DNA of 64,000 nt, from contig JAFAGR010000041.1 of assembly GCA_023422565.1 (NCBI GenBank), positions 19,299 through 83,298 on the forward strand, in the 5' to 3' direction. The notes under the pieces were generated by a model. That model searched no databases. It worked only from the letters and a program-made list of their open reading frames with translations, and was not told the origin of the DNA. The position numbers and the translations under genes were made by a program. This DNA comes from Bacteroidota bacterium (GTDB lineage Bacteria > Bacteroidota > Bacteroidia > Chitinophagales > Chitinophagaceae). This document shows, piece after piece, positions 26,711 through 35,765 of the stretch (within the stretch, counting starts at the first letter, position 1; each line of letters begins with the position of its first letter).

Positions 26711-27256
26711 ATGAAAAAATTCTCGTTCGCCCTTCTCGCCTCTTTTGCTCTTTTTGCCTGTAACGATAGCTCGCTTGAAGAAAAAGATTCTTCATTGACG
26801 CTGAACGATAGCAGTGCATTTAAGCCTGTAACTCCGCTTACCATTGCAGATACATTGATGGCGGGATCCGACAGTTCCGGTATTGTTAACAGTACTGCGG
26901 GCGTACAAACCACACCGGTTCAGAATCCCGTTTCCATTACTCCCACTTCCAATTCTGCTGTAGCTCCTGCGGTTTCCAAGCCTGCAGGCGCCTTAAATCC
27001 CGCTCATGGCCAACCGGGCCATCGATGTGATATTGCAGTTGGCGCTCCATTAAGTTCGGCACCTAAAGGTGCTGCGGCTCCGGTGGTTACCCAATCCACC
27101 CCTGTGGCAAAACCGGCTACAACCGCGCCGGCAACTATCACTCCGGTATCTCCCGCACTGGCACCAAAGGCCGGGCCGGGCGTTAAACTGAATCCGCCTC
27201 ATGGCGAACCGGGACACGATTGCGCCGTTCAGGTGGGAGCACCTTTAAAAGGATAA
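26711..27256 (+). CDS. lipoprotein with two HGxPGHxC repeats
   Basis: 181 residues. Lipobox LFAC (Cys17) followed by an acidic, Ser/Pro/Val-rich low-complexity linker. Two near-identical blocks occur: NPAHGQPGHRCDIAVGAPL in the middle and NPPHGEPGHDCAVQVGAPL at the very end. Each has two His and one Cys in fixed spacing, which looks like a metal or haem ligand set or a recognition tag. The biochemical role is unknown to me. Confidence 0.7.
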   Translation: MKKFSFALLASFALFACNDSSLEEKDSSLTLNDSSAFKPVTPLTIADTLMAGSDSSGIVNSTAGVQTTPVQNPVSITPTSNSAVAPAVSKPAGALNPAHGQPGHRCDIAVGAPLSSAPKGAAAPVVTQSTPVAKPATTAPATITPVSPALAPKAGPGVKLNPPHGEPGHDCAVQVGAPLKG

Positions 27257-27280
27257 GTTGGATGGCCTAACTTTACCGCC

Positions 27281-28408
27281 ATGTTTCAGCAAATGAGGCA
27301 GGTAACTAAACGTTTCCTGATCTTTTTAAACTGCCTGGTTGCACTTGGGTTTTTGATAGGTGCATACGCTTACCTGTTTGATCCGGTTGCTTTCTGGTTT
27401 ATCGGCTTCTTTGCCCTCGGGGCATTTTACCTGCTTCTGGCTTTATTGCTTTTTTTCCTCTTCTGGCTTTTTGCAAAGCCCGTTTTCGCATTGATAAGCA
27501 CAATAGCTGTTTTGGCCGCATGGAATCCCTTGCAAAACCTGGTTCAGTTACGGATGTCGCCCAACTTCGTGATGAAAAAGCATCCCGCCCACCTTCGTGT
27601 AATGAGCTGGAATGTGGAGCACTTTGAAATAATCGAATTTAAAAAGAACCCCTCAAAAAAGCAGGCGATGATTGATATGATCAGGGCATACAACCCTGAT
27701 GTGGCCTGCTTCCAGGAAATGGTGGGCGCCGAGCAAGACAGCGCCGCGATCAACTATGTGCCGGCGTTAATGAAAGAACTGGGTTTTAGGGAATATCATT
27801 ACGCATTCAATCCTAAACTCGATTTTGACCGGGAGCATCACTTTGGAATAATTATTTTCAGCAAGTACCCGCTCATCAAAAAGCATAATGTGAGCTACTC
27901 GCCCTTTGATTATAATTCTATTTTTCAATATGCCGATGTGGTGAAAGACAGCGATACAATAAGGCTTATCAATCTCCATCTGCAATCTCTTCGTTTCAAC
28001 AAAGAAAATCTTGAATACATTAACAAGCCTGCGGTGAACGACCGGGAAGTGTTGAATAAATCCAGGAACCTGGTGGCAAAATTTAAAAGAGGCTTTCTCA
28101 GAAGAGCCGACCAGGCCAATAGGATCGCCACCTCAATTGCCGAAAGCCCTTACCCGGTGGTGGTTTGCGGAGATTTTAATGATGTGCCCAACAGCTACTC
28201 ATACCATACTATCGGCAGAAATATGAAAAACGCCTACACGGAAAAAGGAACCGGGATAGGCAGAACTTTTTCCGGAATATCCCCAACACTTCGCATAGAC
28301 AATATCTTCTGCTCAGAGCAATTCACGGTTGAACAATTTGTACGGATCAAAAAAAACCTGAGCGACCATTACCCGCTCGTGGCCGATCTCTTTTTGAGAA
28401 AACCCTGA
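27281..28408 (+). CDS. membrane-anchored endonuclease/exonuclease/phosphatase-family protein
   Basis: 375 residues. Two to three hydrophobic helices at about 10-90, then an EEP fold: MSWNVEHF, PDVACFQEM (metal-binding Glu), VVCGDFNDVPNS and the terminal SDHYPLVAD. Such proteins cleave phosphodiesters in nucleic acids or phospholipids. The membrane anchor places the catalytic domain either in the cytosol or periplasm; the sequence does not settle which. Confidence 0.88.
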   Translation: MFQQMRQVTKRFLIFLNCLVALGFLIGAYAYLFDPVAFWFIGFFALGAFYLLLALLLFFLFWLFAKPVFALISTIAVLAAWNPLQNLVQLRMSPNFVMKKHPAHLRVMSWNVEHFEIIEFKKNPSKKQAMIDMIRAYNPDVACFQEMVGAEQDSAAINYVPALMKELGFREYHYAFNPKLDFDREHHFGIIIFSKYPLIKKHNVSYSPFDYNSIFQYADVVKDSDTIRLINLHLQSLRFNKENLEYINKPAVNDREVLNKSRNLVAKFKRGFLRRADQANRIATSIAESPYPVVVCGDFNDVPNSYSYHTIGRNMKNAYTEKGTGIGRTFSGISPTLRIDNIFCSEQFTVEQFVRIKKNLSDHYPLVADLFLRKP

Positions 28409-28437
28409 TTTCTTAAAACCTTACAGCCTTTCAATAA

Positions 28438-28445
28438 TATCTTTG
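28438..28445 (+). promoter_or_regulatory. TAnnTTTG -7 box of cysS
   Basis: TATCTTTG ends 17 bases before the cysS ATG at 28463. Confidence 0.45.
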
Positions 28446-28462
28446 CCATTCAGCAATTGGCC

Positions 28463-29947
28463 ATGGCATTATCAATCTACAACTCATACAGCAGAAAGAA
28501 AGAAGTATTTGAACCGATCACTCCCGGGCATGTGGGCATGTATGTATGCGGACCAACAGTGAGCGGAGAAAGCCATCTCGGTCACGCACGGCCCTATGTT
28601 ACTTTCGATGTTTTGTACCGCTACCTCATGTATAAAGGATATAAGGTTCGTTACGTGCGGAACATAACCGACGCCGGGCATTTTGAAGAGGAAGGAAGAG
28701 AAGCTGAAGATAAGGTGAGCAAGAAGGCCTTGCTTGAAAAACTTGAACCAATGGAACTGGTGCAGAAATACACCAACATGTTTCATTCGGCAATGCGGGA
28801 ACTCAATACACTGGAACCCACCATCGAGCCTACCGCAACCGGGCACATTGTAGAGCAGCAGGATATGATTGAAAAGATCATCGCGGCAGGTTATGCATAC
28901 GAATCAAACGGCTCCGTTTATTTTGATGTAGAGAAATATGCCGCAAGCCATGATTACGGCAAACTTAGTGGCCGGATTATGGACGATCTTTTGGAAACCA
29001 CGCGGGAACTGGAAGGGCAGGAAGAAAAAAGGAACCTTGCTGACTTCGCCTTGTGGAAGGCTGCAGCTCCCGAACATATCATGCGATGGAAAAGCCCGTG
29101 GGGCGTAGGTTTCCCGGGATGGCACATTGAATGTTCCGCCATGGCTACAAAATATCTTGGTGCTGAATTTGACATACACGGCGGAGGAATGGACCTCCAG
29201 TTTCCGCATCATGAAAGTGAAATTGCACAAAGCACGATCTGTAATCATACTCCGCCGGTTCGTTACTGGATGCATAACAACATGATAACGGTAAACGGCC
29301 GGAAGATGGGCAAGAGCTATAACAATTACATCACGCTCTCTGAAATGTTCAGCGGCAATCATCACCTTCTCACGCAACCGATGTCGCCAATGACGATCCG
29401 TTTTTTCATTTTGCAAAGTCATTACAGGAGCACCTTGGATTTTAGCAGCGAGGCGCTTGTTTCAAGTGAGAAGGCATTTAAACGTTTATGGGATTCATAC
29501 GAAATTCTGAAAACCCTTTCCCACAAACATGAGGAAGGTACCGATGATGAATTGAACAAACAGGTACTCACCTGGCTCAATGAGCTTGAGGAATTTATGG
29601 ATGATGACCTGGGTACAGCCCGCGTTATCGCCAATCTTTTTGAATTGGCGCCGGTAATTAATTCAATTCGCGACAAGCACATAGCAGCAGATGCACTGCC
29701 CGGAAGCACGATAAAATTGATGCAGGAAAAAGTAAAACTTTTCATGGAAGATATTCTTGGACTTCAAAATAAATCCGTTGCCAACAACGAAACTGTGCGC
29801 GGAGTGATGGACCTTTTGATGGACATCAGGAAAGAAGCAAAGACAAAAAAAGATTTCGTTACTTCTGATATGATCCGCAATAAACTTGGAAGCCTTGGTG
29901 TTACCATAAAAGATGAGAAAGACGGAAGTATTTCCTGGAATATTTAA
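28463..29947 (+). CDS. cysS: cysteinyl-tRNA synthetase
   Basis: 494 residues from the ATG at 28463. Class I synthetase: zinc Cys in YVCGPTV, HIGH-type motif HLGHARPYV, WHIECSAMA and HGGGMDLQFPHHESEIAQ, and a KMSKS variant reading KMGKS. These are CysRS-specific blocks. The downstream glycosylase starts 13 bases after the stop. Confidence 0.97.
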   Translation: MALSIYNSYSRKKEVFEPITPGHVGMYVCGPTVSGESHLGHARPYVTFDVLYRYLMYKGYKVRYVRNITDAGHFEEEGREAEDKVSKKALLEKLEPMELVQKYTNMFHSAMRELNTLEPTIEPTATGHIVEQQDMIEKIIAAGYAYESNGSVYFDVEKYAASHDYGKLSGRIMDDLLETTRELEGQEEKRNLADFALWKAAAPEHIMRWKSPWGVGFPGWHIECSAMATKYLGAEFDIHGGGMDLQFPHHESEIAQSTICNHTPPVRYWMHNNMITVNGRKMGKSYNNYITLSEMFSGNHHLLTQPMSPMTIRFFILQSHYRSTLDFSSEALVSSEKAFKRLWDSYEILKTLSHKHEEGTDDELNKQVLTWLNELEEFMDDDLGTARVIANLFELAPVINSIRDKHIAADALPGSTIKLMQEKVKLFMEDILGLQNKSVANNETVRGVMDLLMDIRKEAKTKKDFVTSDMIRNKLGSLGVTIKDEKDGSISWNI

Positions 29948-29960
29948 TGCCGCCTTGTAC

Positions 29961-30590
29961 ATGGAGCATATCAAACATTTGAGCAGAGATAAGAAGCTAA
30001 AAAAGCTTGTTGCTACTTATCCTCCGTATGAATTAAAGAAAGGCAAACATATTCACCTGGAGATCTGCTCTTCAATTATCAGCCAGCAATTAAGCATCCG
30101 CGTAGCCGAAGTAATCTACAACCGCTTCCTGGCCTTGTTCAATAAAAAGAATCCTTCCTGCGCAGATATTTTGGCCGTACCGTTTGATAAACTCAGGTCG
30201 ATCGGTTTGTCAAATTCAAAAACTAATTATGTAAGAAATGTGTGTGAGTTTTTTATTGAACATAAAGTTTCCGATACACGGCTTCATAAAATGGAAGACG
30301 AGGAGCTGATCGAATTTCTTACACAGATAAAAGGAATCGGCAGGTGGACCGCAGAAATGATCCTGATATTTACGCTTGGCCGCGAAGATGTTTTTGCCTT
30401 AGACGATCTCGGCATTCAACAGGCAATGGCAGAATTATATGACTTGAACATTGATGACAAGAAGCAGATGCGTTCGCACATGGAACGTTTGTCTGAACCC
30501 TGGAAACCTTATAGAACCTACGCCTGCCGCTACCTGTGGACGTGGAAGAATGAACAGCAACAAAGGAAAAAAGATTCAGGAAAGAAGTGA
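29961..30590 (+). CDS. AlkA-like DNA-3-methyladenine glycosylase (HhH-GPD)
   Basis: 209 residues from the ATG at 29961; an in-frame ATG at 29913 would overlap cysS by 35 bases. SSIISQQLS is the AlkA/Mag-type helix, LTQIKGIGRWTAEMILIF the helix-hairpin-helix, and the catalytic Asp is in VFALDDLGIQ. It removes alkylated bases in base-excision repair. Its 3' end overlaps the convergent fRMsr gene by 15 bases. Confidence 0.9.
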   Translation: MEHIKHLSRDKKLKKLVATYPPYELKKGKHIHLEICSSIISQQLSIRVAEVIYNRFLALFNKKNPSCADILAVPFDKLRSIGLSNSKTNYVRNVCEFFIEHKVSDTRLHKMEDEELIEFLTQIKGIGRWTAEMILIFTLGREDVFALDDLGIQQAMAELYDLNIDDKKQMRSHMERLSEPWKPYRTYACRYLWTWKNEQQQRKKDSGKK

Positions 30591-31046
30591 GGCAATCTTC
30601 TCCAGCCATACCCGGTCGGTCTCATCAAAATGATCAACATTTTCACTGTCTACATCAAGTACAGCGGTAACCGCTCCGTTCTTAATTACAGGCACCACAA
30701 CTTCTGAGCGCGACAAACTGCTGCAGGATATGTGGTCTTTAAACTCCAGCACATCGCCTACTACCACAGATTCGGCTTCCTGCCAGCATTTACCGCAAAC
30801 CCCCCTTCCCTTACGGATACGCGTACACGCTACAGGCCCCTGGAAAGGCCCAAGCACAAGCTCATCACCCTCTACCCGGTAAAAACCAACCCACAACCAA
30901 TTGAACTGTTCCTTCAAGGCTGCGGCAATATTGCCCATGTTGGCGATAGTATCTTTTTCTCCCTTAACAACGGCTTCAATTTGAGGGAAAATATTCTCAT
31001 ACTTTTCTTCCTTGGTACCACTTATAAAATCCAGATCTTCTGACAT
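30576..31046 (-). CDS. msrC: free methionine-(R)-sulfoxide reductase (GAF type)
   Basis: 156-residue single GAF domain. Three cysteines in family spacing, Cys74 (VACTRI), Cys84 (GRGVCG) and Cys108 (HISCSS), identify fRMsr rather than a signalling GAF. It reduces free Met-R-sulfoxide in oxidative stress. A TAnnTTTG box precedes the ATG by 4 bases. Confidence 0.92.
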   Translation of the reverse strand: MSEDLDFISGTKEEKYENIFPQIEAVVKGEKDTIANMGNIAAALKEQFNWLWVGFYRVEGDELVLGPFQGPVACTRIRKGRGVCGKCWQEAESVVVGDVLEFKDHISCSSLSRSEVVVPVIKNGAVTAVLDVDSENVDHFDETDRVWLEKIASLLS

Positions 31047-31050
31047 TCAG

Positions 31051-31058
31051 CAAAGATA
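31051..31058 (-). promoter_or_regulatory. TAnnTTTG -7 box, near-leaderless fRMsr mRNA
   Basis: TATCTTTG on the minus strand, ending 4 bases before the fRMsr ATG at 31046. The predicted transcript would start at or within a few bases of the start codon. Confidence 0.45.
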
Positions 31059-31112
31059 CAACGCTGCCCGCCTATGGCGCGAATTTTGAACCGGGAAAAC
31101 AAACCTGCTGCA

Positions 31113-31439
31113 ATGAATGGCTACCACCAATACAAGCTGGCGATCGATGCATGCTTAAAGTGTGCCTCTCTTTGTAATTATTGTGCTTCATCCTGTACGA
31201 AGGAACCCGATGCTGCGCGATATGCAGACTGCGTTCAACACACTATGGAATGTGCGGTCATTTGTTATGCCACCGCAGAACTCATGAGCCTTAGAAGCAA
31301 GCATATAAATGAGGTGGCAAAGTTTTGTGCCCGCATTTGCGATGTGTGTGCAGAACATTGTAGCCAGTTTGATGCAGAGCATTGCCAGGAATGCGCGGTG
31401 GCGTGCACAAAATGTGCGGAGGCCTGCGAAGTGCTTTAA
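31113..31439 (+). CDS. cysteine-rich four-helix-bundle copper-binding protein
   Basis: 108 residues from the ATG at 31113 (another ATG at 31074 is possible). Seventeen cysteines in CxxxC/CxxC spacing line amphipathic helices (LKCASLCNYCASSC, CARICDVCAEHCS, CQECAVACTKCAEAC). This matches the DUF326/Csp copper-storage family, which binds many Cu(I) ions in the core of a helical bundle. No signal peptide, so it is a cytosolic form. Its stop overlaps that of recX. Confidence 0.88.
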   Translation: MNGYHQYKLAIDACLKCASLCNYCASSCTKEPDAARYADCVQHTMECAVICYATAELMSLRSKHINEVAKFCARICDVCAEHCSQFDAEHCQECAVACTKCAEACEVL

Positions 31440-31909
31440 TGTTTTTCAAAAGCGTTTTTAACCACCTCTCTTACCAGGTCAGTTTCATAGCCTTTTTGCA
31501 TCAGGTAACGTGTGAGCGCAGCACGTTTTTTAAAGATGTTTCCTTTTATAGTAGGTGCTTTCTTAGCTGACAGGCTTTCCAGGGTTAGGCTGTAGTCTTC
31601 ATCGTTAATAGAGTGCAGCGCTTTGCGAATGCAGTATTCGCTCAGGTTGCGGGTTTTTAGTTCATGTTTTATCTTAATTCTGCCCCACTGTTTCATTCTG
31701 AACTTACCCCCTGCGAATGCAATTGCGAATCGTTCTTCATTTAAGAAATTATCCCTGATAAGTTCAGAAAGAAGTTCCTCTACTTCGGAAGTGCGCAATC
31801 CCATATCATACAACCGGCCTTTCACTTCACTGTGGCATCGCTCCTGGTAAGCGCAATAGTTCTGAATTTTTTTTCGGGCCGCATCCACGCCAATGTTTAG
31901 TTTCTCCAT
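31436..31909 (-). CDS. recX: regulatory protein RecX
   Basis: 157 residues from the ATG at 31909. Three-helix RecX repeats are visible: CAYQERCHSEVKGRLYDMGL, LIRDNFLNEERFAIAFAGG (the DxxFLxExRFA block) and KHELKTRNLSEYCIRKAL. RecX limits RecA filament growth. It lies 2 bases after the protease stop and is therefore likely translated from the same mRNA, about 24 kb away from recA. Confidence 0.92.
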   Translation of the reverse strand: MEKLNIGVDAARKKIQNYCAYQERCHSEVKGRLYDMGLRTSEVEELLSELIRDNFLNEERFAIAFAGGKFRMKQWGRIKIKHELKTRNLSEYCIRKALHSINDEDYSLTLESLSAKKAPTIKGNIFKKRAALTRYLMQKGYETDLVREVVKNAFEKH

Positions 31910-31911
31910 GG

Positions 31912-33012
31912 TTACTCCACTAATCTGTCTACACATCCAAAATTCTCTTTCAGCATTCTGTCGTATTTATCGGCAAGAGTGAAGAGGGTTTGAAATGTTT
32001 CCTTTCCTTTCTCATGTGTAAGATCAAGATCATAACTCATACAACTAAGCACAATATCCTGCCCTGAACAGCTAAGCACCATTGAATTGAGATTGAAGTT
32101 TTCTTCCAGCAGAAACTGGTAAAGTGGTTTTATTTGCGCGGGATCTTGCGGCAACTGGCAGAGAAAAGCATCGCCGGCAATAAAATAATTTTCGGGATTG
32201 TAGGAGATCTTTATTTGTTCCTGGCCTTCCTGCACTTCCCAGTTGTTAACCCCGTTTCTGGCAAGCCTCGGATCTTTTCCAAGGTCGCTTAAGATCGCTT
32301 CGATAGTTCGTGCCACGCCGGTTGGTTCCGGTTGTTTATCTGGCATTTCAGGAAGGTCGACCTCGGTGCCGCAATTCGGGCAGTACTTTCCCATATCTAT
32401 GTTGGAAGAAGTGATAAGAAAATCGCAGGCCTTGCAACGGGAACTCACCTTTCCATAATGCGGCTTGTACAATTCGAGTGCTATTCTCAGGTAACTCACC
32501 GGTAAAGCAAACCCAAGGTTATCGCCGCCGCGGATTATAAAGGAGTTAACCCCGATGATATCGCCGGCAGAGTTAACCAGCGGACCGCCGCTGTTGCCCG
32601 GGTTTATCGCCGCATCTATCTGAATGTATTTTAAACCATTCCTTATCCTGTCAACCTTGCTTATCACGCCCTGCGTGGCAGTATAGTTAAGGCCGAACGG
32701 GTGGCCGATGGCGAGCACTTCGTCTCCGTCTTTTAAAGTTTCATAATTTCCAAGAGATACGTCCGTAAGTTCCGTGCCGGCGGGCGGTTCAATAAACGCG
32801 AGGTCGTGCTTCTCATCCGTATACCAAACCCGGCTGAATGTTTTTGGAAATGTCAATCCTTTTATGGTCACTTCCGGAGAGTGGCCGACCACATGCTGGT
32901 TGGTGATGATCAGCTTAAATTCTTTCAGATAGAATCCTGTGCCGTTGCCCGTGGCAGCAGAAATCTGAATGATGGCCTTCCTGTATTTTTCTATGATCTC
33001 CTGAATGAGCAT
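31912..33012 (-). CDS. cytosolic trypsin-like (S1C/HtrA-type) protease with zinc ribbon and C-terminal domain
   Basis: 366 residues without a signal peptide or membrane helix. Catalytic triad His40 (TNQHVV), Asp70 (KHDLAF) and Ser141 (NPGNSGGP). No PDZ domain follows. Instead there is a zinc ribbon (Cys193, Cys196, Cys211, Cys214), then about 120 residues (FIAGDAFLCQLPQDPAQIKPLYQFLLEENF...) resembling YbjN/type III chaperone folds. It starts 3 bases after the upstream unknown gene and is followed by recX, so a three-gene operon is likely. Substrate and trigger unknown. Confidence 0.85.
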   Translation of the reverse strand: MLIQEIIEKYRKAIIQISAATGNGTGFYLKEFKLIITNQHVVGHSPEVTIKGLTFPKTFSRVWYTDEKHDLAFIEPPAGTELTDVSLGNYETLKDGDEVLAIGHPFGLNYTATQGVISKVDRIRNGLKYIQIDAAINPGNSGGPLVNSAGDIIGVNSFIIRGGDNLGFALPVSYLRIALELYKPHYGKVSSRCKACDFLITSSNIDMGKYCPNCGTEVDLPEMPDKQPEPTGVARTIEAILSDLGKDPRLARNGVNNWEVQEGQEQIKISYNPENYFIAGDAFLCQLPQDPAQIKPLYQFLLEENFNLNSMVLSCSGQDIVLSCMSYDLDLTHEKGKETFQTLFTLADKYDRMLKENFGCVDRLVE

Positions 33013-33015
33013 TCC

Positions 33016-34341
33016 CTAAAGTTTATTGTCGAAGTTTATTTCAGCTATCATACCTATAAAACTTATGTTGAACTGAAGCACATCGCTGTATTCCAGTTTC
33101 TCCCTCGGGAAGGTAAGTGAAGGATATTTGCCACGCCAACGTTTCACAATTCGGCTCATCTCCTGTTCGAGCGCCTCGATATGGAATCTTTTGGTTGCGG
33201 GATCATAAAGCGTGTATGCGTAACCGATAGCAAGGAAATAATCCGGGTAATTTACTTCCATGAACACCTGGATCATCTCGGTTAAGGGCCTCGGCAGGCT
33301 ATATGCGTATTGTGGATAGGTTAATGCATATTCCAAAATTTGGGAGGCGATGGATGGATAATTATTTTGTTTATACCATTCCATGCTTTTTTGTGAGCCC
33401 CGAATGGAATCTATTACCGTGGAGTGACTTTTAGGCTGGCGTATGGAAAAACAGGAGGTGCTTCTAAAAAGATATCGGAACACTTCTTCTTTTTCCATCG
33501 CAGCGATCTTCTCCAACGCCTTTACCATCGCGCGGTTTTTTTCCACTGCACTTGCTCCGTCTTTTTTAAAATAAACAGCCTGCGCTTTCTCCAACTCATT
33601 CATCAGCCTTCCTTCAGGCGTAACTAAAAAATCTATCCTGAAAATTACAGAGAGCAGCAGGTAGGAGATTCCACCTGCATATTTTTCATCATCCAGCTTC
33701 TTTACTGCATCAAGCGTTTCCGTCAACCACCTTCTGAAAAAACGGAATTTCGTTTCCTTTTCAGTGTCCGGCAAGTCTTCAATGTGGTCACTATCTATTC
33801 GTTCCACCGAATGAAAATCCTGAACGAGCAAATCGTCTTGCTTATCCGCCACCACAGCAAGTTCTTTTAAGGCGTAATACATTTTATTGGGGTTCGCACT
33901 ACTTGTGTCTGACTCGAGTTGCATATACAGCTTGTCTTTACTTAATGAATACCTGCTGTAATACAAATGAAAATTTTGTTCAAGAAGCCTGCGCATTACC
34001 GGTACGGAGGCAAGAGCCATTTTTGCGAGCACAACACGCGCCTGTATTGTTTTTTCATTACCCGTTCCCCGGATCACTTTTGAACCCTGGTAAATTTCGA
34101 ACCTGAAGTTTTGCCCTTCCTTTGTGAATGAAACATTATTCACGGTATCGTCTTTCAGGTATTTGAAAAATGATTGCAGGCTCTCTATATATTTTCCCTC
34201 TTTAAATAAATATTCGGCATCTTCCCAATCCCGGGTTTTAGCCACAGACTTATTGTTATCGCTATATCGACCCATAGGCGTTGTGTTACGTTCCGCCTGG
34301 GGCCCCGGTGGCCATTTAAACAAATTTTTTAATAATCCCAT
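33016..34341 (-). CDS. unknown protein, partner gene of the trypsin-like protease
   Basis: 441 residues, soluble, no signal peptide. Residues about 45-180 contain EGKYIESLQSFFKYLKDD and QARVVLAKMALASVPVMRRLLEQNFHLYYSRYSLSKDKLYMQLE, a pattern similar to the YbjN-like region of the next gene. The remainder is helical. No known catalytic motif. The 3-base gap to the protease gene implies a functional pair, for example substrate, inhibitor or regulator. I do not recognise the family. Confidence 0.75.
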   Translation of the reverse strand: MGLLKNLFKWPPGPQAERNTTPMGRYSDNNKSVAKTRDWEDAEYLFKEGKYIESLQSFFKYLKDDTVNNVSFTKEGQNFRFEIYQGSKVIRGTGNEKTIQARVVLAKMALASVPVMRRLLEQNFHLYYSRYSLSKDKLYMQLESDTSSANPNKMYYALKELAVVADKQDDLLVQDFHSVERIDSDHIEDLPDTEKETKFRFFRRWLTETLDAVKKLDDEKYAGGISYLLLSVIFRIDFLVTPEGRLMNELEKAQAVYFKKDGASAVEKNRAMVKALEKIAAMEKEEVFRYLFRSTSCFSIRQPKSHSTVIDSIRGSQKSMEWYKQNNYPSIASQILEYALTYPQYAYSLPRPLTEMIQVFMEVNYPDYFLAIGYAYTLYDPATKRFHIEALEQEMSRIVKRWRGKYPSLTFPREKLEYSDVLQFNISFIGMIAEINFDNKL

Positions 34342-34484
34342 TTATTAGCGCGCTGATCTTCTTTTCAAATTTAGTTAATTGTGTTGCTGCAAATGCCACG
34401 CCTGTTAAGCATGTTTTACTTTATAAAAGGAAGTAAATGAATTTACAGCTCAAAAAATTAAGGTGGCAAATAATTGCAGTAACT

Positions 34485-34492
34485 TATCTTTG
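34485..34492 (+). promoter_or_regulatory. TAnnTTTG -7 box of dnaN
   Basis: TATCTTTG ends 18 bases before the dnaN ATG at 34511. A -33 TTTG at the expected spacing is not seen. Confidence 0.45.
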
Positions 34493-34510
34493 AAACTCTA
34501 AAAAATCCAT

Positions 34511-35626
34511 ATGAAGTTTATCGTTTCTTCTTCCGCATTATTGAAACAGTTGCAGCAGATCAGTGGCGTAATTAATGCCAATACGGTTTTGCCGATACTG
34601 GAAGATTTTCTGTTTGAAATTGAAAAAGGAAGATTAACCGTTGTGGCAACCGATCTTGAAACAGTGATGAAGATTCACATGGATATTGAGGCGAAGGACT
34701 CCGGCCGGGTGTGCATTCCTGCAAAGATCCTGATGGATTCACTGAAAAATATACCGGAGCAGCCGCTCGCGTTTAATGTGGACAAGAATTTTAGTGTGGA
34801 GCTTACCAGCAGCAACGGTAAGTATAAAGTGATGGGAGAAAATCCCGATAACTTTCCGAAAGAGCCAACTGCAGACGATGCCAATGAGTTTACCATGAGC
34901 TCAACGGCCTTGGTTACTGCAATTAATAAATCCGTTTTTGCGGTAAGTAATGACGACCTGCGCCCTGCCATGACGGGGGTTTTCTTTGAGCTGGATAAAA
35001 AAAGCATGTCCTTCGTGGCTACGGATGCCCATAGGCTGGTACGTTACACCCGTACGGATGTTTCATGCCCGAAAACAGATTCATTTATTGTGCCACGCAA
35101 GCCTTTGTCTTTATTGAAGGCTGCGCTGCCAGACAACGATGACGAACTGGTTTTGTGTTATAACAACAATCACTTCTTTGTTAAGCACGGCAGTACCGAG
35201 CTTGTTTGCCGGTTGATTGATGCGAGATTCCCGGATTATAAGGTTGTTATTCCTACAGATAATCCCTATAAACTTATCGTGAACCGAACGGAGTTTCAAA
35301 ATGCCCTTCGCCGGGTAAGTATCTTTAGTAATAAGAGTACAAACCAGGTGGCCCTCACCATAAGCGGTAGCAAACTTCAACTTGCTGCCCAAGACGTGGA
35401 TTTTAGTTTTGAAGGAAATGAAAGCATGAGTTGCCAGTATGATGGCGAGGATATGCAGATTGCTTTCAACGCAAAATTTCTTATCGAAATGCTCAGCGGC
35501 GCCGAAACGGAAGACGTAGTAATGGAACTGAGCACCTCCACTAAGGCCGGAATCATTAAGCCTACTGAGCAGGGAGAGGGTGAAAACCTACTCATGCTGG
35601 TGATGCCGCTTATGCTTAACAACTAG
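34511..35626 (+). CDS. dnaN: DNA polymerase III beta subunit (sliding clamp)
   Basis: 371 residues, the normal length for the three-domain clamp. Blocks MKFIVSSSALLKQLQQISGVI, TVLPILEDFLFE, VATDLETVM, FVATDAHRLVRY and the C-terminal LLMLVMPLMLNN are typical. It tethers the polymerase to DNA. dnaA is not adjacent. It lies about 25 kb from the candidate replication origin in this window. Confidence 0.97.
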   Translation: MKFIVSSSALLKQLQQISGVINANTVLPILEDFLFEIEKGRLTVVATDLETVMKIHMDIEAKDSGRVCIPAKILMDSLKNIPEQPLAFNVDKNFSVELTSSNGKYKVMGENPDNFPKEPTADDANEFTMSSTALVTAINKSVFAVSNDDLRPAMTGVFFELDKKSMSFVATDAHRLVRYTRTDVSCPKTDSFIVPRKPLSLLKAALPDNDDELVLCYNNNHFFVKHGSTELVCRLIDARFPDYKVVIPTDNPYKLIVNRTEFQNALRRVSIFSNKSTNQVALTISGSKLQLAAQDVDFSFEGNESMSCQYDGEDMQIAFNAKFLIEMLSGAETEDVVMELSTSTKAGIIKPTEQGEGENLLMLVMPLMLNN

Positions 35627-35765
35627 GCAGACGGTTGAGAAAGTTTCCCTTTTTATAGAACTTCTTCTACATACTTAACTCACGGGTATTCATTATCAAT
35701 ATACTCGTGGTTGGCATTATTTTTACTGTGTTTGAGGTATTATTCCACACTTCAAATTTCAAACA

